This document shows, one piece after another, positions 17,963 through 28,400 of a DNA stretch of 64,000 bases. Source of the stretch: Chitinophagaceae bacterium UBA4407 (GTDB lineage: Bacteria > Bacteroidota > Bacteroidia > Chitinophagales > Chitinophagaceae); the NCBI GenBank assembly GCA_002390845.1, contig DGQT01000077.1, forward strand, positions 62,001-126,000, read 5' to 3'. The position numbers were made by a program, and so were the translations under genes. The first letter of the stretch is position 1. Every line of letters begins with the position of its first letter. The notes below the pieces were generated by a model, which was not told where the DNA came from, did no database searches, and saw only the letters and a program-made list of their open reading frames with translations.

Positions 17963-18016
17963 TCTTCATCGTCTGATCTATTATTTGTTTGGCAGCATTG
18001 CTATTTTTTATTCAAT

Positions 18017-18024
18017 TATTTTTG
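18017..18024 (+). promoter_or_regulatory. putative promoter of the M16-holin pair
   Basis: TATTTTTG matches TAnnTTTG 18 bases before the M16 start. A TTG lies 16 bases upstream of it, somewhat closer than the usual -33 spacing. Confidence 0.45.
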
Positions 18025-18042
18025 CGCTCTTAATTTAGAAAC

Positions 18043-19323
18043 ATGCCCAATAGAAAAGTGTCGCCTGAAATTCTTGATGCAGTTGAATTTGATTTAAAAC
18101 TGAAACCCTACCAATATTTTACTTTGGATAATGGTGTACCTGTTTATGCTGTAGATGCAGGCGAAACTGATGTGCTGCAGGTTGAGTGGATATTTTATGC
18201 CGGTAACTGGTACGAGGACAAAAATATTGTTGCAGCTACCACCAATTATATGCTGAAAAATGGCACCAAACATAAAACGGCTTTTGCTATTAATGAGCAT
18301 TTTGAATATTACGGCGCTTACCTTAACCGGAGTTGCTACAATGAAACTTCGGCCATTACACTACACTGTTTGAATAAACATTTAGAAGTGCTGCTTCCTG
18401 TAGTTACAGAGATACTTACGGAAAGCATTTTCCCTGATGAGGAACTTGCTGTTTACAAACAAAACCAGCAACAGAAACTAGAAGTTAAATTGAAGAAATG
18501 TGATTTTGTTGCAGGCCGCACAATAGATGAAATGTTGTATGGTTTTAAACATCCTTATGGAATCTATACTTCAAAAGAAGATTATGACGCTTTGCAAAAA
18601 GATGAGCTTGTAAAATTTTATCAGCAGTATTATGCGAATGGTAATTGTATTTTATTTGTTGCAGGCAAATTGCCCGCAAACCTTCAGCAGCAACTGAATA
18701 ATAATTTCGGGCAACTACCCTTTAATAAACAACCATTGCCTTCTGTAACGCATATACAGCAACCTTCGGCAGAGATGAGACAACAGATCATCAACGATGT
18801 TAACGGCGTTCAAAGCGCTATAAGAATTGCAAGGCCATTCCCCAACAGGCACCACCCTGATTTTATAAAAGTGCAGGTACTCAATAACCTGTTTGGTGGG
18901 TTTTTTGGCTCACGGCTTATGAGCAATATACGGGAAGATAAAGGCTACACTTACGGCATTCACAGCTATATACAAAACCATCTGCAGCAAACTGCATGGG
19001 TAGTGAGTACAGAGGCTGGCCGCGATGTATGCAGTGCCACCATTACCGAAGTTTACAAAGAAATGCAGCGCCTGCGTGAAGAACCTATACCAGAAGAAGA
19101 ACTGCACCTTGTACGCAATTTTATGATCGGCTCCATTCTCGGCGATCTTGACGGCCCGTTCCAGATCATTGCACGCTGGAAAAATTATGTGCTCAATAAC
19201 CTTACAGAGGCGTACTTTTATAACAGCATTGAAACAATAAAAACAATACAGGCCGAAGAGTTAATGCAGCTTGCGGCAAAGTATTTAAATCCCGAAGCAT
19301 TCTACGAACTCACTGTTATTTAA
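18043..19323 (+). CDS. M16-family peptidase homologue lacking the zinc motif
   Basis: This 426-residue protein has the two-lobed M16B fold but no HxxEH. Where the motif is expected (residues 66-76) it reads TTNYMLKNGTK. The C-terminal lobe keeps the substrate-binding R/Y signature (SRLMSNIREDKGYTYG, about residues 290-305). That combination is typical of the non-catalytic partner of a heterodimeric M16B protease. There is no signal peptide, so it may be cytoplasmic or exported by an unknown route. Normally such a subunit is encoded beside its catalytic partner, but the next gene, 6 bases away, is a holin-like membrane protein. Confidence 0.85.
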   Translation: MPNRKVSPEILDAVEFDLKLKPYQYFTLDNGVPVYAVDAGETDVLQVEWIFYAGNWYEDKNIVAATTNYMLKNGTKHKTAFAINEHFEYYGAYLNRSCYNETSAITLHCLNKHLEVLLPVVTEILTESIFPDEELAVYKQNQQQKLEVKLKKCDFVAGRTIDEMLYGFKHPYGIYTSKEDYDALQKDELVKFYQQYYANGNCILFVAGKLPANLQQQLNNNFGQLPFNKQPLPSVTHIQQPSAEMRQQIINDVNGVQSAIRIARPFPNRHHPDFIKVQVLNNLFGGFFGSRLMSNIREDKGYTYGIHSYIQNHLQQTAWVVSTEAGRDVCSATITEVYKEMQRLREEPIPEEELHLVRNFMIGSILGDLDGPFQIIARWKNYVLNNLTEAYFYNSIETIKTIQAEELMQLAAKYLNPEAFYELTVI

Positions 19324-19329
19324 AAAGCT

Positions 19330-19695
19330 ATGGGTAAATTTTTAGGTAAAATACTGGTAACAGCACTTGCTGCATTAATAGCGGCAAGTATATTGCCGGG
19401 GGTACATATAAAAAACAGTGTTACTGCGGTGCTCGTTGCCGTGGTGCTTGCGCTCTTCAATAGTTTTATTAAACCAATTCTTATCCTGCTTACCATACCC
19501 ATTACCATTCTTACACTGGGTTTGTTTTTAATCGTTATTAACATCCTTATTATTCAATGGACCACAGAAATCGTTCCCGGTTTTAGCGTAGAAAACTGGT
19601 GGTATGCGCTGCTGTTTAGTTTACTGCTTTCTTTTGTTACTGCTTTAATAGAAAGTTTAATTGGCAGTAACAGCAAAGACAAAGAAAAGCATTAA
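19330..19695 (+). CDS. phage-holin-family-4-like small membrane protein
   Basis: This 121-residue protein has four hydrophobic segments (about residues 6-24, 30-48, 52-70 and 87-108) and the conserved ALFNSFIKPIL. That fits the PF04020 family, called phage holin superfamily IV by homology. In most bacteria it is a chromosomal membrane protein of unknown function and not a lysis protein. No phage genes are nearby. It follows the M16 homologue by 6 bases, so the two share a transcript. Confidence 0.8.
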   Translation: MGKFLGKILVTALAALIAASILPGVHIKNSVTAVLVAVVLALFNSFIKPILILLTIPITILTLGLFLIVINILIIQWTTEIVPGFSVENWWYALLFSLLLSFVTALIESLIGSNSKDKEKH

Positions 19696-19905
19696 TGAGC
19701 CGGGCTTTGGGTTCAATGATTAGACTTACGTTGCGTCGCACTCTTGTGCTTTCAGAATATACAGCAGCTAAGGCTTATGGTCTGAATTAAAAATTTTACA
19801 GGAAGCAACATTTAGTAAGGGCGTTTGCACAATGCCCAACAAAGAGCAGAACGCTGAAGAGTGCGACGCAACGATGTTTAATAGTAGTAATGCAGTTCGG
19901 ACAAT
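19695..19905. repeat. PIE12, complete palindromic intergenic element
   Basis: The left arm TGAGCCGGGC begins at 19695 with the dyad GTTGCGTCGCAC at 19730-19741, followed by TCTTGTGC. The right dyad GAAGAGTGCGACGCAAC ends at 19872, then GATGTTTAATAGTAGTAATG. The two arms match in the core (CACTC and GAGTG). The sequence before the right dyad resembles that in PIE22. Confidence 0.78.
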
Positions 19906-19955
19906 AATAGAATTTGCGCACTAAATATTTTTCCAATCAATAAATTTCTAAATCA

Positions 19956-22178
19956 CTATTTTATCAATGTTGTAATTGCATTAAACGATTGCATATTGTA
20001 AGGATTATTTAATGCATTTTGTATGTCGAGTTTTTCCGAAGCGGTTAAATGAAAATTAAGTGCCGCAGACGCATTTATATTGGAGGGAACATACTGAAAT
20101 GAGATCTTATAAAATTGCGGTCCGTAACTGTGGGCAAGAAAATTCAACTGGTCTGTTTGAAAATAATCCTGCAGCCTGTACCAGTTATTTTGCAAAAGAA
20201 AAAATGGTTTTGTTACAGAACCTGATATACTTCCCAGTTCATAAGGTTTATCCCAGTCGCCAATCTGCCTGTCGCGGATTTGAATTAATACAACCTTACT
20301 GGTATTTTGCTGTAGCCAGTCTTTAAAATTATCAATAAAACGAAGTGTTGTTTCCTGGCCAAAATTATCACGAAGGCCGGCATCCATTACATCAATAACC
20401 GGGTTGGTGGGCAACCAAACATTGGGCAGCACATAAGGGAATGTAGCATTCATGCGTAGTGCAGAAAGAACGCCAAGATTAAGTGGCTGCTGTTTTTCAA
20501 AGAATGAAGTAAAATCAATGGCGTCTGGTTCACCGGCAGCTACCCGGGTTGTATCGGTTAATGCCGTCATTAAAAATCTTGCGGGGTGTGTGCTGATAAA
20601 CATTTCCCTGCCATCTCTTGTAATAGTTGAATTGAAAAACATTAATGGAATTGTTGCCTTTTCTTCTGCTTCCTTGTAATCACCGATGGTTTTATTAAGA
20701 ACACCTTGCGTATTCTCATTGAGCTTTTGCTCAAACGCATAGCCACGGTCACGAACATAAGTGTGGCCGCTTGCTTCAAAGGTTCTTACAGGCCCCGCAA
20801 GGTCTCTTGAAATAAGCGATGTAAAGAGCGGGTTTAGCAAATCGCCGGATATGTTTTCGGCATAAGCCCTGTTTTGAAGGCTGACGCTTGCATCTAATGT
20901 TTTCTGAAAATACAATTCCCTGAAGTATGCAGCGCCAAACATCCCTCCTGATGCGCCGGTCATTAGAAACGTTTGAGGCATTAAGCCGCCGTTTGTTACA
21001 CTGTCTAATTTTTGCAACACATTCATTGTAAATGTTGCACTTCTTGTACCGCCGCCACTGGTATTAATAATAAACAATACCGGTTTATCGCTTGTTTGTT
21101 TTCTTTTCCAGTTTTCCAGCATTTTTAAAAATACCAGTTTGTCGGCTTCCTTATTTTCAAGTGAAACCATTTTTATAATGCTGTCGCGTTCATAAGCAGG
21201 CCGTTCATTTTCGTTGGTATAATTAAGTCCGTATGCTTTATTACGAGGGTCAATAATATTTTGCTGGTACATCCAGTTGATACACAAATAAAGCACAATT
21301 ACAACAGGCACTACCCAGTTGCCGAGATAGAGCGAAAATGCAGTTTCAACAGCAATCAGTATTGCAAAAAGAACAGTAATACTTGCAGCAGCGGGAATCT
21401 GGAAAACAGTATCATCAGAAAAGAAACCAATCGTTAACAAAAAAATGAATGCAACCAGTATTGCAAGTACTGCGGCAAAATGATGGCGTTTAAAAATGGT
21501 GTCTAAGAACTCTTCGCTGTAATGTTTTACATCGCGTGGTTTTCGCAAACCAAAGCTTGCGCTCAAAAACCAGTCGATACGCATTTCCCCTTTCTGATAA
21601 AATGGTGGCTTCCGTTTTGATGATCTTTCATATCGTTTGTTCGCTTTTAAAATAACATGCCCAAAGCGCTTGTATATTGTTTTATCCGCGCTGAAGAAAT
21701 AGGCAAACGAAATAAAAACACTCAAAATAAACCCACCTAAAAAGCCCCCGACTAAAAGAACAATATCACTGGTGCTGATGAGTTCCTGGTTGATGTCGTA
21801 GTCGATTGCATTATATAAATAAAACAAAAGAAAGCAAAGCGGGATCACCGCATTATTAATACAGTATTTTAAAAAAGGTTGTGCCGTAGTTGCCAGAAAC
21901 CTGATATGCTTTGTATTAATAATAAAGGTTGATATATTCCAGCTCATCATAAACACGGCAATGGCAAAGCCTACAAAAGCTGCGCTTAGTGCATTTACTT
22001 TACCCATATATTCCGGGGCCAGGTACAGTGAATTGGCACCGAATGATTGCATAAAATTTCCACTTACAGTTGCAAAAAGTATATACCAGAAAACAAGCAG
22101 CAACTGGTAGCGGCGAAAGTGCAACAACAGCAGTTGCACAGGAAGTGAATAAAATATACCAACCAGGTATTTCTTCAT
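19956..22178 (-). CDS. membrane-anchored patatin-like phospholipase
   Basis: This 740-residue protein has an N-terminal membrane region of about 300 residues with roughly six to eight hydrophobic segments (for example 27-45, 62-80, 108-124, 138-160, 235-255 and 265-300). A cytoplasmic patatin domain follows. The catalytic elements are SGGGTRS at 374-380 (oxyanion hole), GASGG at 408-412 with Ser410, and Asp599 in a DAG motif. The family hydrolyses phospholipid acyl esters. The membrane half replaces the usual soluble or lipid-binding N-terminus. It is a single gene, downstream of DUF5686 on the same strand with PIE13 between. Confidence 0.85.
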   Translation of the reverse strand: MKKYLVGIFYSLPVQLLLLHFRRYQLLLVFWYILFATVSGNFMQSFGANSLYLAPEYMGKVNALSAAFVGFAIAVFMMSWNISTFIINTKHIRFLATTAQPFLKYCINNAVIPLCFLLFYLYNAIDYDINQELISTSDIVLLVGGFLGGFILSVFISFAYFFSADKTIYKRFGHVILKANKRYERSSKRKPPFYQKGEMRIDWFLSASFGLRKPRDVKHYSEEFLDTIFKRHHFAAVLAILVAFIFLLTIGFFSDDTVFQIPAAASITVLFAILIAVETAFSLYLGNWVVPVVIVLYLCINWMYQQNIIDPRNKAYGLNYTNENERPAYERDSIIKMVSLENKEADKLVFLKMLENWKRKQTSDKPVLFIINTSGGGTRSATFTMNVLQKLDSVTNGGLMPQTFLMTGASGGMFGAAYFRELYFQKTLDASVSLQNRAYAENISGDLLNPLFTSLISRDLAGPVRTFEASGHTYVRDRGYAFEQKLNENTQGVLNKTIGDYKEAEEKATIPLMFFNSTITRDGREMFISTHPARFLMTALTDTTRVAAGEPDAIDFTSFFEKQQPLNLGVLSALRMNATFPYVLPNVWLPTNPVIDVMDAGLRDNFGQETTLRFIDNFKDWLQQNTSKVVLIQIRDRQIGDWDKPYELGSISGSVTKPFFLLQNNWYRLQDYFQTDQLNFLAHSYGPQFYKISFQYVPSNINASAALNFHLTASEKLDIQNALNNPYNMQSFNAITTLIK

Positions 22179-22408
22179 GGGCTGAGTCGTTATTTATGCA
22201 GTTTGAAAATGATGGAGAAAAGATAACAAATTGTATTTGTAAATAGCATTAATGGTAAAAAAGTTTGAGAGGCGTTACCTGATCTTTAATTTTGGCAGTA
22301 TAATAACCGGGAGCATTTTTCCATAGATCCGGCTTTGTTTTTATTTTACATTCACAATAAGAAATGCTTTAATAGTGTTGGTAGCATAATGCCGGGGAAT
22401 GTGGTTCA

Positions 22409-22467
22409 GCACAAGTGTGCGACGCAACAGGTGATGCTATGAAAAACTCAAGCCCAGCTCAAAAAAA
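22409..22467. repeat. PIE13, isolated right arm
   Basis: ACAAGTGTGCGACGCAAC ends at 22428, then AGGTGATGCTATGAAAAACTC and AGCCCAGCTCAAAAAAA. The left arm is absent from the 291-base spacer. Confidence 0.75.
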
Positions 22468-22469
22468 TA

Positions 22470-25007
22470 TTAGTTAAAACGGATAGCGCTGCCGAGTAAA
22501 CCACCCAACCCTATGCGAATACCCACCTGCCCGTTTTTGCCGTTAAGGTAAGAAGCAACCACATCTACACGAAATACTTTTAAAATATTTTCGAGGCCTG
22601 CAAACACCTCAACATAGTTGTTGTTTTTATTTACGAAGAAAGCATTGGAGCCTGCAACAAGGTTCCAGTTAAGGCGACGGAACAGTGGAATTTTATTGGT
22701 GAACAAGCCATTAAAATGATGTTCAGCATTCAACGTTGTATAGAAAGATGCTGTAGTACTGTTGGCATAATACGGCGCCAGTTGAAAGCTGTTTAAATAA
22801 CGGCTTGCAAAAATCAACTGGTTGCCATTGAAGTGCTGGTAATCCTGTATAAAAACTTGTTTGTTATTAATAAAACCGCCAATACTTGCCCGGTAACTTA
22901 GCTTTCCAAGGAGTCTAAAATTCATATCGTCCCACACACTGAATTTCCATTTATCGAAGTTTACATCGCTGCCGAGCACATCCTGAAACCCTTTCTGGTA
23001 TTGCAATGCAAAGGTTGGATACTTTGAGCCCAGCGGCACTTTCTCCCGTGGAAATTGTATGTATTGCTGCCCTGGCTGATACTGAAATTCAACACTTGCT
23101 ATAAAAGCCTGGTGCCTTGCAAACTGTTGAGAAATCTTTTCAGCAGGATAGTTTGGCGTAAACTGCTTATCTTTTTTAAAGAAAGAATAATCTGTGGTAT
23201 TATTCAGTGGCAGGCGGTCTTCGTATAACAGGTCAGCAATAATGCGCAGGTCATTATCAAAGCGCTTGTTATAGGTTGCCGATGCAAAATAATTTTCATC
23301 GGTCTTGATATAATTTTCGTGCAGGAATAATGTATAGATACTGTTCATTAAAGGTGCTATAGGATTCTCATTGTTCAATTGGCTTACACGTTTGCCTCCG
23401 GCAAAAGTCCATTGCGTGCGGCTTGTTGTGCCGCCATCATCTTCATATTCAAAAGAGCGTTTCAATAACTGCAATGTAGCCCATGCATTGAAGTGTGTAT
23501 TGCTTAACCCATACCGTAAGTGCGGTGTTAAACTTATGCGGCGCTTAGATGCAATAAAAGATTTTCGTATGGTTCCTTCAACATTTATTGCTGCACCTTC
23601 AACGGTATTGTACTGCACATTTTTCAGCAGTGGCTGCCATGTAAAACGCACAGGCTTTTTAGGGTCGTAATTCGAACGTGTATAACCGGTCCAGAGAATT
23701 TTTTTAAGACTTACTTTACCTTGCGACCTGCGCATAGAATCGATATATGTTTTAGAAAAAACAGAATCTTTTCGGTATTGGTACATGCTGTCTTTTATAT
23801 GATAATCTTTTGCCTCCTCGGGTTCTAACTGCACAGGGCGCACAGAGTCCCAGTAAGCTTTTGTCTTTTTGTTTACAGCAGTGTCATATTTAATAACCAC
23901 ATTATTAAAATACTTTTTATTGAACACCGGGGTTGTTTCGTACTTATTGTAAACATTTAAAAAATTACCTACAGCATCAATACCAAACTGGTTGAAGGTA
24001 AAATACACAACCTGGTCTTTCGTGCGCCATACATTGTTACCAATGGGCACGTTTATCTGTTTAATTTTTAGGGTATCTAAAACCTCCAGTTGCGATTCTT
24101 TATTAAGGGCTAATTCCAAACTGTGAATGCGCCAGTCATCTTCTGTAATATTGATGGTGCCGGAAAATAAAGGCTCAAATTTTCTTCTTGGTATTACCTG
24201 TATTTTGTTGATGGCTTTGCCTTCTTCATAAAAAGTACCGAGGTATTTAAACCGGTAAAAATTAAAGGCAGCATCTGCAATGGGCGACACGTAGCCACGT
24301 GGACTAAACTGCGTGATAAACACATTTACATTATCATTGTAAAAGTTAATGAATGATGGAAAATTAAAGCCAAAACCATTCGATCCGCTTTCTCTTCCTG
24401 ATAATACTTCGAGCTTTGTTTTATCGGGTTTCTTAAAAGAAATCTTTGTTAATGATTCAGATAAATATAAAATGCCCTTGCCCGAAGAGTCAAGCCCACT
24501 TTCCTTTCTGTCTTTATCTTCAATCTTTTTGCCAAATATTTTTTTAGGTAACTTCCTCGTTTTGATCAGCGTTTTTATGTAAGCCTCGCAGGTAAAAGAA
24601 TCTAAGGGTTCACGGTATTCGGGTTTCTTTTTTATTGCGTTTCTTATGATCTCGTAAGCAGGATCTTCGCCACCACTTTTTACAATCACATCTTTCATTG
24701 TTGTTTGTTGTGGCATCAGTTGAAAGTTGAGTTCAATATCATTATTGGTAACAGTAATCATTTTCTCAACTCTTGCAAAACCAACATACTGGCAAACGAT
24801 GGTGTAAGTACCTGCATTCAGTTGTAAAAAATAACTGCCTGCATTATTCGTAGCGGTGCCTTTGCTTGTGCCTTTTATAAGAATAGATGCATACGGCAAC
24901 ACATTGCCTTTGTCGTCAGTAACTTTTCCTGACACTTTTCCCGCAAGTGCAATAAACGAAATGCAAATAAAAATCATCGTTAAAAAAGAGTGTAAATATT
25001 TATTCAT
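22470..25007 (-). CDS. DUF5686 outer-membrane protein with carboxypeptidase-regulatory-like domain
   Basis: This 845-residue protein starts with a signal peptide (residues 1-22, ending LAGKVSG). A CarboxypepD_reg-like beta-sandwich follows (about 24-110, with VTDDKGNVLPYASILIKGT). The DUF5686 region then fills most of the rest. The last 300 residues are strand-rich and end in IRFN, as in TonB-receptor-like or barrel proteins. It is probably an outer-membrane protein of unknown role in Bacteroidota. It is monocistronic; the spacer upstream (25008-25485) holds PIE14. Confidence 0.85.
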   Translation of the reverse strand: MNKYLHSFLTMIFICISFIALAGKVSGKVTDDKGNVLPYASILIKGTSKGTATNNAGSYFLQLNAGTYTIVCQYVGFARVEKMITVTNNDIELNFQLMPQQTTMKDVIVKSGGEDPAYEIIRNAIKKKPEYREPLDSFTCEAYIKTLIKTRKLPKKIFGKKIEDKDRKESGLDSSGKGILYLSESLTKISFKKPDKTKLEVLSGRESGSNGFGFNFPSFINFYNDNVNVFITQFSPRGYVSPIADAAFNFYRFKYLGTFYEEGKAINKIQVIPRRKFEPLFSGTINITEDDWRIHSLELALNKESQLEVLDTLKIKQINVPIGNNVWRTKDQVVYFTFNQFGIDAVGNFLNVYNKYETTPVFNKKYFNNVVIKYDTAVNKKTKAYWDSVRPVQLEPEEAKDYHIKDSMYQYRKDSVFSKTYIDSMRRSQGKVSLKKILWTGYTRSNYDPKKPVRFTWQPLLKNVQYNTVEGAAINVEGTIRKSFIASKRRISLTPHLRYGLSNTHFNAWATLQLLKRSFEYEDDGGTTSRTQWTFAGGKRVSQLNNENPIAPLMNSIYTLFLHENYIKTDENYFASATYNKRFDNDLRIIADLLYEDRLPLNNTTDYSFFKKDKQFTPNYPAEKISQQFARHQAFIASVEFQYQPGQQYIQFPREKVPLGSKYPTFALQYQKGFQDVLGSDVNFDKWKFSVWDDMNFRLLGKLSYRASIGGFINNKQVFIQDYQHFNGNQLIFASRYLNSFQLAPYYANSTTASFYTTLNAEHHFNGLFTNKIPLFRRLNWNLVAGSNAFFVNKNNNYVEVFAGLENILKVFRVDVVASYLNGKNGQVGIRIGLGGLLGSAIRFN

Positions 25008-25120
25008 AATGCTTTGGCTGTTGAATGGGATTAACGAAAATAGAAGTGTAAAGGTTACGGAAATGCGAAAGTTAAAAATGCAGTATTAAGCCTTTTGCTT
25101 AGCCGGTAAAATGCACATAA

Positions 25121-25359
25121 TTTTTTTGAGCCCAACAGCAGTATTACTATGAGGCTTTTCTTGCGTCGCACACTTGTGCGTTCTGAACATGAAGCAGCAG
25201 TTCACAAGTTCGCAGGTTCTAAAAAATAATGCAGCTAAAGAATCCGTACATTTTGCAAACATGTACACTTTGAATTTCTTTGCTCATTACTGTTCCGAAC
25301 GTACAAGTGAGTGACGCAACGAAGCTGCCACGAAGTATAGGTGCCGGGTCCAAAAAAAA
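25121..25359. repeat. PIE14, complete palindromic intergenic element
   Basis: TTTTTTTGAGCCCAACAGC begins at 25121. The left dyad is CTTGCGTCGCAC (25160-25171) with CTTGTGCGTTC after it. The right dyad GTGAGTGACGCAAC (25307-25320) is an intermediate between the two main forms. The right end is GTGCCGGGTCCAAAAAAAA. It fills most of the 478-base divergent spacer. Confidence 0.8.
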
Positions 25360-25485
25360 TTACTTCATTAGAACATTCAAACATTTGAAATTTACCTTAC
25401 GGCTGTTGGGAATAAAATATAATTTTTAATTTAGTATATTGCCCTAAATCTGCCCTCTGTAAAATGCTAAAACAACACTAAACTC

Positions 25486-28400
25486 ATGAGAATTTTTTTA
25501 AGGATCAGGATAGTTGTATTTATTCTTTTTAGTATTGTAATCTTATTACTGGGTTCAGGTATTTCCGTTTTTGCACAGGCCCCAACAATAACATCTTTTA
25601 CTCCAACTACAATTTGCCAGGGCGATGTTTTAACGCTAACTGGTTTAAATTTTACAAACATAAAGAGTGTAAAACTTGGCAGCGATACTGCTGCTAAATA
25701 TACTGTTGTTAATGCTACTACTATTACAGCAACTGTTTCGGTTAAGGCAACAACAGGAGTTGTAATTGTTACAACAAACGGCGGTTCAGATACAACAACC
25801 GGGAAGCTTACCATAAATCCTTTGCCAGATCCCGGGCTGGAAGATATTGGTAATCCCGGTCAACCATTTACCAATTGTGATGGTAATACAACTTATACGT
25901 TAATAGTAAGCAATAAAACGACTCTTGCGGGCCCTAATGCAAGTTATGATATTGACTGGGGAGATGGCTCTACTCATTTTACACCAACAGGGTGGGCGGC
26001 AAATGAACAAACAACACACACGTACACAAAGCAAGGGAATTTTACTATAAAATTTAAAGTAATAACTACGAATGGCTGTTCCAAAACTGAAACCTATCAA
26101 TTTTATAATGGTGCAAATCCCTTAGCAACTTTTAGTACTCTTTTTCCAACAACCAACATGTGTGCCGATACCCTTGTTGCTTTTACAATCGGTGATTGGT
26201 TCAAGAACAGTCCAGGAACTTCCTTTCAAATCAAATTTGGTGATGGTTCGGATACAACCTTGCAAAACCCTTTAAATATGGCAGATACCGTTCAATGGGT
26301 TAAACATAAGTATACAAAATCATCTTGCCCCAATTCAGATTTCACAGCCGTGTTAAATGTAATTAACGGGTGTTATACTAAAGTATATACACAAAACCAG
26401 ATTGTGGTCAGAATAAAACCAATTGCAGATTTTTCTATAGATACTCCTGTTTGTATAACAGATGCTGTTTGCTTCACCAATACAACAACTAATGGCAGCA
26501 GCGGTAATAATTGCTATACGGGAAGTAGCTATTTATGGGATTTTGGAGACGGGTCTCCAAAATCTACCGCACAAACACCACCCTGCCATACATACGTCAA
26601 TCCTGGCTCTTATATGGTTACATTAACCAGTTCCAATACTACGTGTGGCGATGACAGCAAGAAAAAAACAATTACCGTAAACCCGGTTTCACCGCAACCC
26701 GGTATATCAGCTTCACCAGTAACTTATTGTCAGGGGCAACCTGCTGTGCCGCTTACGGCTACAGGTACAGGTTTGTTATGGTACACAACACTCACAGGAG
26801 GAACAGGTACGGCTACAGCGCCAACGCCTTCTACAATTATACCGGGCACTAAAACCTGGTATGTAACCCAAACCATTGTAAATAATTGTGAGAGCCCAAG
26901 GGTATCGATTACGGTAACAGTGTATGCTACTCCCGCTGCACCCGGCGTAGCTCCCGTAGATCTTTGCGTAGGGCAACCTGCAGCACCGCTTACTGCTACA
27001 GGTACAGGGCTAATGTGGTACACTACACTCACTGGCGGTATTGGAACAGCTACTGCGCCAACACCTTTAACTGCTATCGCAGGCAGTACAAATTATTATG
27101 TAAGCCAGACCATAAACAATTGTGAAGGGCCAAGAGCAGTAATTACAGTAACAGTGTCATCGGTGCCTGGTATACCAAGTGTTGTTTCCCCGGTTCCTTA
27201 TTGCCAGGGAGAAACGGCTATTCCTTTAACAGCCAGCGGATCGGGCTTGCTTTGGTACACAAGCGCATCGGGAGGTATTGGCAGTCCTGTAGCACCTACA
27301 CCACCAACTGTTACAGCGGGTAACACCAATTATTATGTGAGCCAGGTTACAAGTTGTGGTGAAAGCCCACGAGTATTAATTACCGTAATTGTAAACCCGG
27401 GGCCTTTTGCATCAATTGCTTATGATAAAACTGTTCTTTGTAACGTAAAAAATTCTGTAACTACGCCTAACCCGCCTGTACCGGTAATACAAACAGGAAC
27501 TACAGGAGGCACTTATTCCATTGCTCCTTCAACAGGCTTACCGGTAAATGCGTCTACAGGAGAAATTGATCCTTCAGGTGCAGTTGCAGGAACCTATACG
27601 ATATCTTATTTTATTAAGGGCACAGGAGGTTGTTCTGATTTTACCACAAAAACTACTGTAACTGTTACAGGCACACCAAATGCTTCAATATCATACCCAC
27701 CTGTCTGCTCTTCCGATGGACCAATAAGTGTTCAGCTTACTGGCAAACAAGGCGGGAGTTTTACATCAACCACCGGTTTAACCATTAACCCGGCAACGGG
27801 AGTTATAACACCTGCAACAAGTACAACCGGTACTTATACTGTAACATATACAATTGCTGCATCGTCTCCATGCCCTGGATTTACAACAAATACAAGTATA
27901 ACTATTACAAAAGCACCACAGGCTTCTATTGCTTATAGCACTGCCAATCTTTGTAATGTGGTCAATTCAGCCTCTACTCCAAATCCACCGGTACCGGTAA
28001 CGCTGACAGGTGACACAGGGGGCACCTATTCAATTTCACCTTCAACAGGCTTAACAATAAATGCAGCAAATGGAACTTTAAATCCTTCAGGTGCTACTGC
28101 GGGAACATATACAATTTCTTATACGATTCAAGGGAAAGGCGGTTGCACAAATTATACAGCATCGGTAAATGTAAGCGTGAGCGGGTCACCTATAGCTTCA
28201 ATAACTTACCCTCCGATCTGCTCCTCAGACGCATTGGTAAATCCGCAATTTACAGGCACATTAGGTGGAACGTATACATCGACTACAGGCATTGCCATCA
28301 ATGCAATAACAGGGGCCATATCTCCTGCAACAAGTAACCCCGGAACATATAAGGTAACGTACACCATCAGTCCTTCTGCACCATGCCCGGGATTTACTAC

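Noticed and set aside
19330..19695. Prophage lysis gene
   Set aside because: The holin-like protein is chromosomal in most bacteria and there are no phage genes nearby.
25086..25268. Short open frames in the elements, for example on the minus strand
   Set aside because: They encode recurring peptides derived from the arms (CATQEKPH type) and are not conserved genes.
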